Part shown: one piece after another, positions 7,081 through 7,981 of the stretch | How positions within the stretch are numbered: position 1 is the first letter of the stretch | How the letters are laid out: every line of letters starts with the position of its first letter | Source of the DNA: Sphingomonadaceae bacterium | GTDB taxonomy: Bacteria > Pseudomonadota > Alphaproteobacteria > Sphingomonadales > Sphingomonadaceae | Assembly: GCA_947442095.1 (NCBI GenBank) | Contig: CANEVG010000154.1 | Location: forward strand, 1-7,981 | Reading direction: 5' to 3' | DNA: 7,981 nucleotides | Program-made: the position numbers and the translations under genes | The notes under the pieces: generated by a model | The model's input: the letters and a program-made list of their open reading frames with translations, nothing else | Told to the model about the DNA's origin: nothing | Databases searched by the model: none

Positions 7081-7101
7081 ATAATGAGGCTAACACATTA
7101 T
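7081..7101. repeat. Inverted repeat ATAATG-N9-CATTAT in the operon leader
   Basis: The arms 7081-7086 and 7096-7101 are perfectly complementary across a 9-base gap. It could be a protein site or a weak hairpin in the leader RNA. It is too AT-rich, and lacks a U tract, to be a convincing terminator. Confidence 0.3.
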
Positions 7102-7125
7102 GAGTATTCTGCAAGACAAAGAGTA

Positions 7126-7131
7126 ATTATA
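7126..7131 (-). promoter_or_regulatory. Candidate -10 hexamer (TATAAT) for the operon
   Basis: A perfect TATAAT on the minus strand (7131-7126), about 140 bases before the first start codon, at the border between the transposase remnant and the AT-rich leader. I find no good -35 at 16-18 bases: TTGAGA (7146-7141) is only 9 bases away. It is either a weak or activator-dependent promoter, or chance in AT-rich sequence. Its -35 side would lie within the insertion-sequence remnant. Confidence 0.3.
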
Positions 7132-7457
7132 GTCCGGTTTTCTCAATGATTTCTGTAAACGCAGCAGACACGAACGGGCTGAGGCAAAGACGCGGTAACG
7201 GTGTGACGTTCACGTGCCCCCATCCCTGTTGACCGGCGATCTCGGCGGGGGGGAGGCCGCCCAGTTTCGAATGCGGCCGGATGGTATTGCAGTCCTGCCG
7301 CCAGCTTCTTGCCACGGATCGCCGCGATCTTGTCGTGTTCATGCGCCACCCTGGCGCCCGACAGCGACGTATCACGCACCAGACCCAGGCATTCGCGCGT
7401 GAAATCATCCACCACGCACAGAATGCGGAAACGCCGACCACAGCCAAATGTCCAGCG
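7127..7457 (-). pseudogene. IS3-family (orfB, DDE) transposase remnant with internal deletion and frame break
   Basis: Two pieces of an IS3-family orfB, nearest in style to the IS407-type branch, lie next to each other in different frames. The first (7457 to about 7310) reads RWTFGCGRRFRILCVVDDF then TRECLGLVRDTSLSGARVA and ends near AIRGK; it follows an in-frame TGA (7460-7458). The second (about 7307 to 7127) reads SWRQDCNTIRPHSKLGG then LPPAEIAGQQGWGHVN, the C-terminal end of the family. The part normally between them, about 70 residues with the SDNGTE and ESFNG motifs, is missing, so two of the three DDE catalytic residues are gone. Only the VDDF aspartate remains. No orfA, start codon or terminal inverted repeats were found. 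It cannot be active. It marks past mobile DNA directly upstream of the operon, in the same orientation. Confidence 0.85.
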
Positions 7458-7981
7458 TCAGCGCCTATGGGACCATACTGGTGAATTGAATAACGGAGAA
7501 TTTCTGGCTCATCGTAACCCCAAGGGGAGTGAAGATGACCAGTCACCAACTCTAAAAAGCTGCGCGTATCTGACTGGGCCTTTCTGATAACCTCAGATGC
7601 CGGGGAGCATTTTTCAGCCCCCACCACCCCTACCCCCTCGCCGCCGGGTCCCATCCGACTGACGGCCCGACCGCGCGCCGACCTGCCCCGTCTTCAATCC
7701 GGGAATTCGCCACTACATCGCTGACAGGCCATTGGCCCGGTGCTGTCGGCAGGCATCCGGGACCGAGCGTTCGGCCTTCACCTATCGGCGGTGTCGCTTT
7801 GGCTGTGGCCTCTTGGTGGACGGTTGGGCAAGTCGGGCTTTCTCGCGGCCGCCAAAGATCGGAGCCGGCGCCAAGCTACATCCGTCTATCGGGTTCTAAC
7901 CCAAACTAGCCGAGCGATGGCGGTTGGCATGGGAGTAGGGAATGCCCACCCGCTAGAAAGCAAAGCAAAACCAGAAGCTTA
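7458..7981. other. Gene-poor flank beyond the transposase remnant
   Basis: About 520 bases without a gene I can support on either strand. On the plus strand a frame from 7663 to a TAA at 7897-7899 is open but has no ATG. It includes YRRCRFGCGLLVDG, which faintly recalls the Cys-rich front of some SAM methyltransferases (a CPVC...YRCxxCG pattern), so it may be a decayed gene piece; this is weak. A second plus frame is open from about 7725 to the window end without recognisable features. The stretch 7490-7620 is of mixed composition. No IS ends, tRNA or att-like sequence was recognised. Confidence 0.4.

Noticed and set aside
7081..7101. Rho-independent terminator for the transposase remnant
   Set aside because: The 6-bp arms are AT-rich, the loop is long and there is no U run after the stem.
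7141..7146. TTGAGA as a -35 box for the TATAAT at 7131-7126
   Set aside because: The spacing is only 9 bases, far below the 16-18 a sigma-70 type promoter needs.
7463..7654. Minus-strand open frame reading into the transposase remnant from upstream
   Set aside because: It starts in sequence with no transposase similarity, passes through the wrong frame over the VDDF piece, and joins the C-terminal piece only because of the deletion.

Overview
The window is GC-rich, with strong GC preference at third codon positions. Its protein families fit an alphaproteobacterium, perhaps of the Rhodospirillales/Acetobacteraceae kind; this placement is inferred from style and gene content only. There is no RNA gene and no CRISPR array. 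About 7 kb of the window is one tightly packed minus-strand gene row, read from right to left.

In transcription order the row contains: a GART/Fmt-type formyltransferase (GTG start at 6989); a two-pass membrane protein of 251 aa with a periplasmic sensor-like domain (start 6198); a 676-aa protein with a membrane-bound periplasmic sensor, a HAMP-like linker and a full MFS transporter module (start 5422); a secreted ABC_sub_bind-type periplasmic binding protein (start 3392 or 3395); a membrane sensor-HAMP-SpoIIE/RsbU-type PP2C phosphatase with all metal-binding motifs intact (start 2408); and a single-domain STAS anti-sigma-factor antagonist (start 369). A further gene probably starts at 32 and leaves the window on the left. 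Neighbours overlap by 1 or 4 bases or lie 1 to 20 bases apart, so this is very probably one translationally coupled operon.

The layout suggests a partner-switching signalling system. A PP2C phosphatase would dephosphorylate the STAS protein at a conserved serine. Several sensory inputs (binding protein, MFS-linked sensor, output-less sensor, and the phosphatase's own sensor) are encoded just upstream of it. The periplasmic domains of the 251-aa protein and of the MFS fusion look related to each other. No ABC permease or ATPase accompanies the binding protein. No anti-sigma kinase is visible; it may be the gene cut off at the left edge. Ligand and output are unknown.

The 137 bases upstream of the operon (6990-7126) are clearly more AT-rich than the rest and hold a perfect 12-bp palindrome, a spaced direct repeat, an inverted repeat and a TATAAT hexamer. 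Directly upstream lies a dead IS3-family transposase remnant (about 7127-7457, minus strand) with an internal deletion that removed two of the three DDE residues and broke the frame. The last 520 bases contain no gene I can support.
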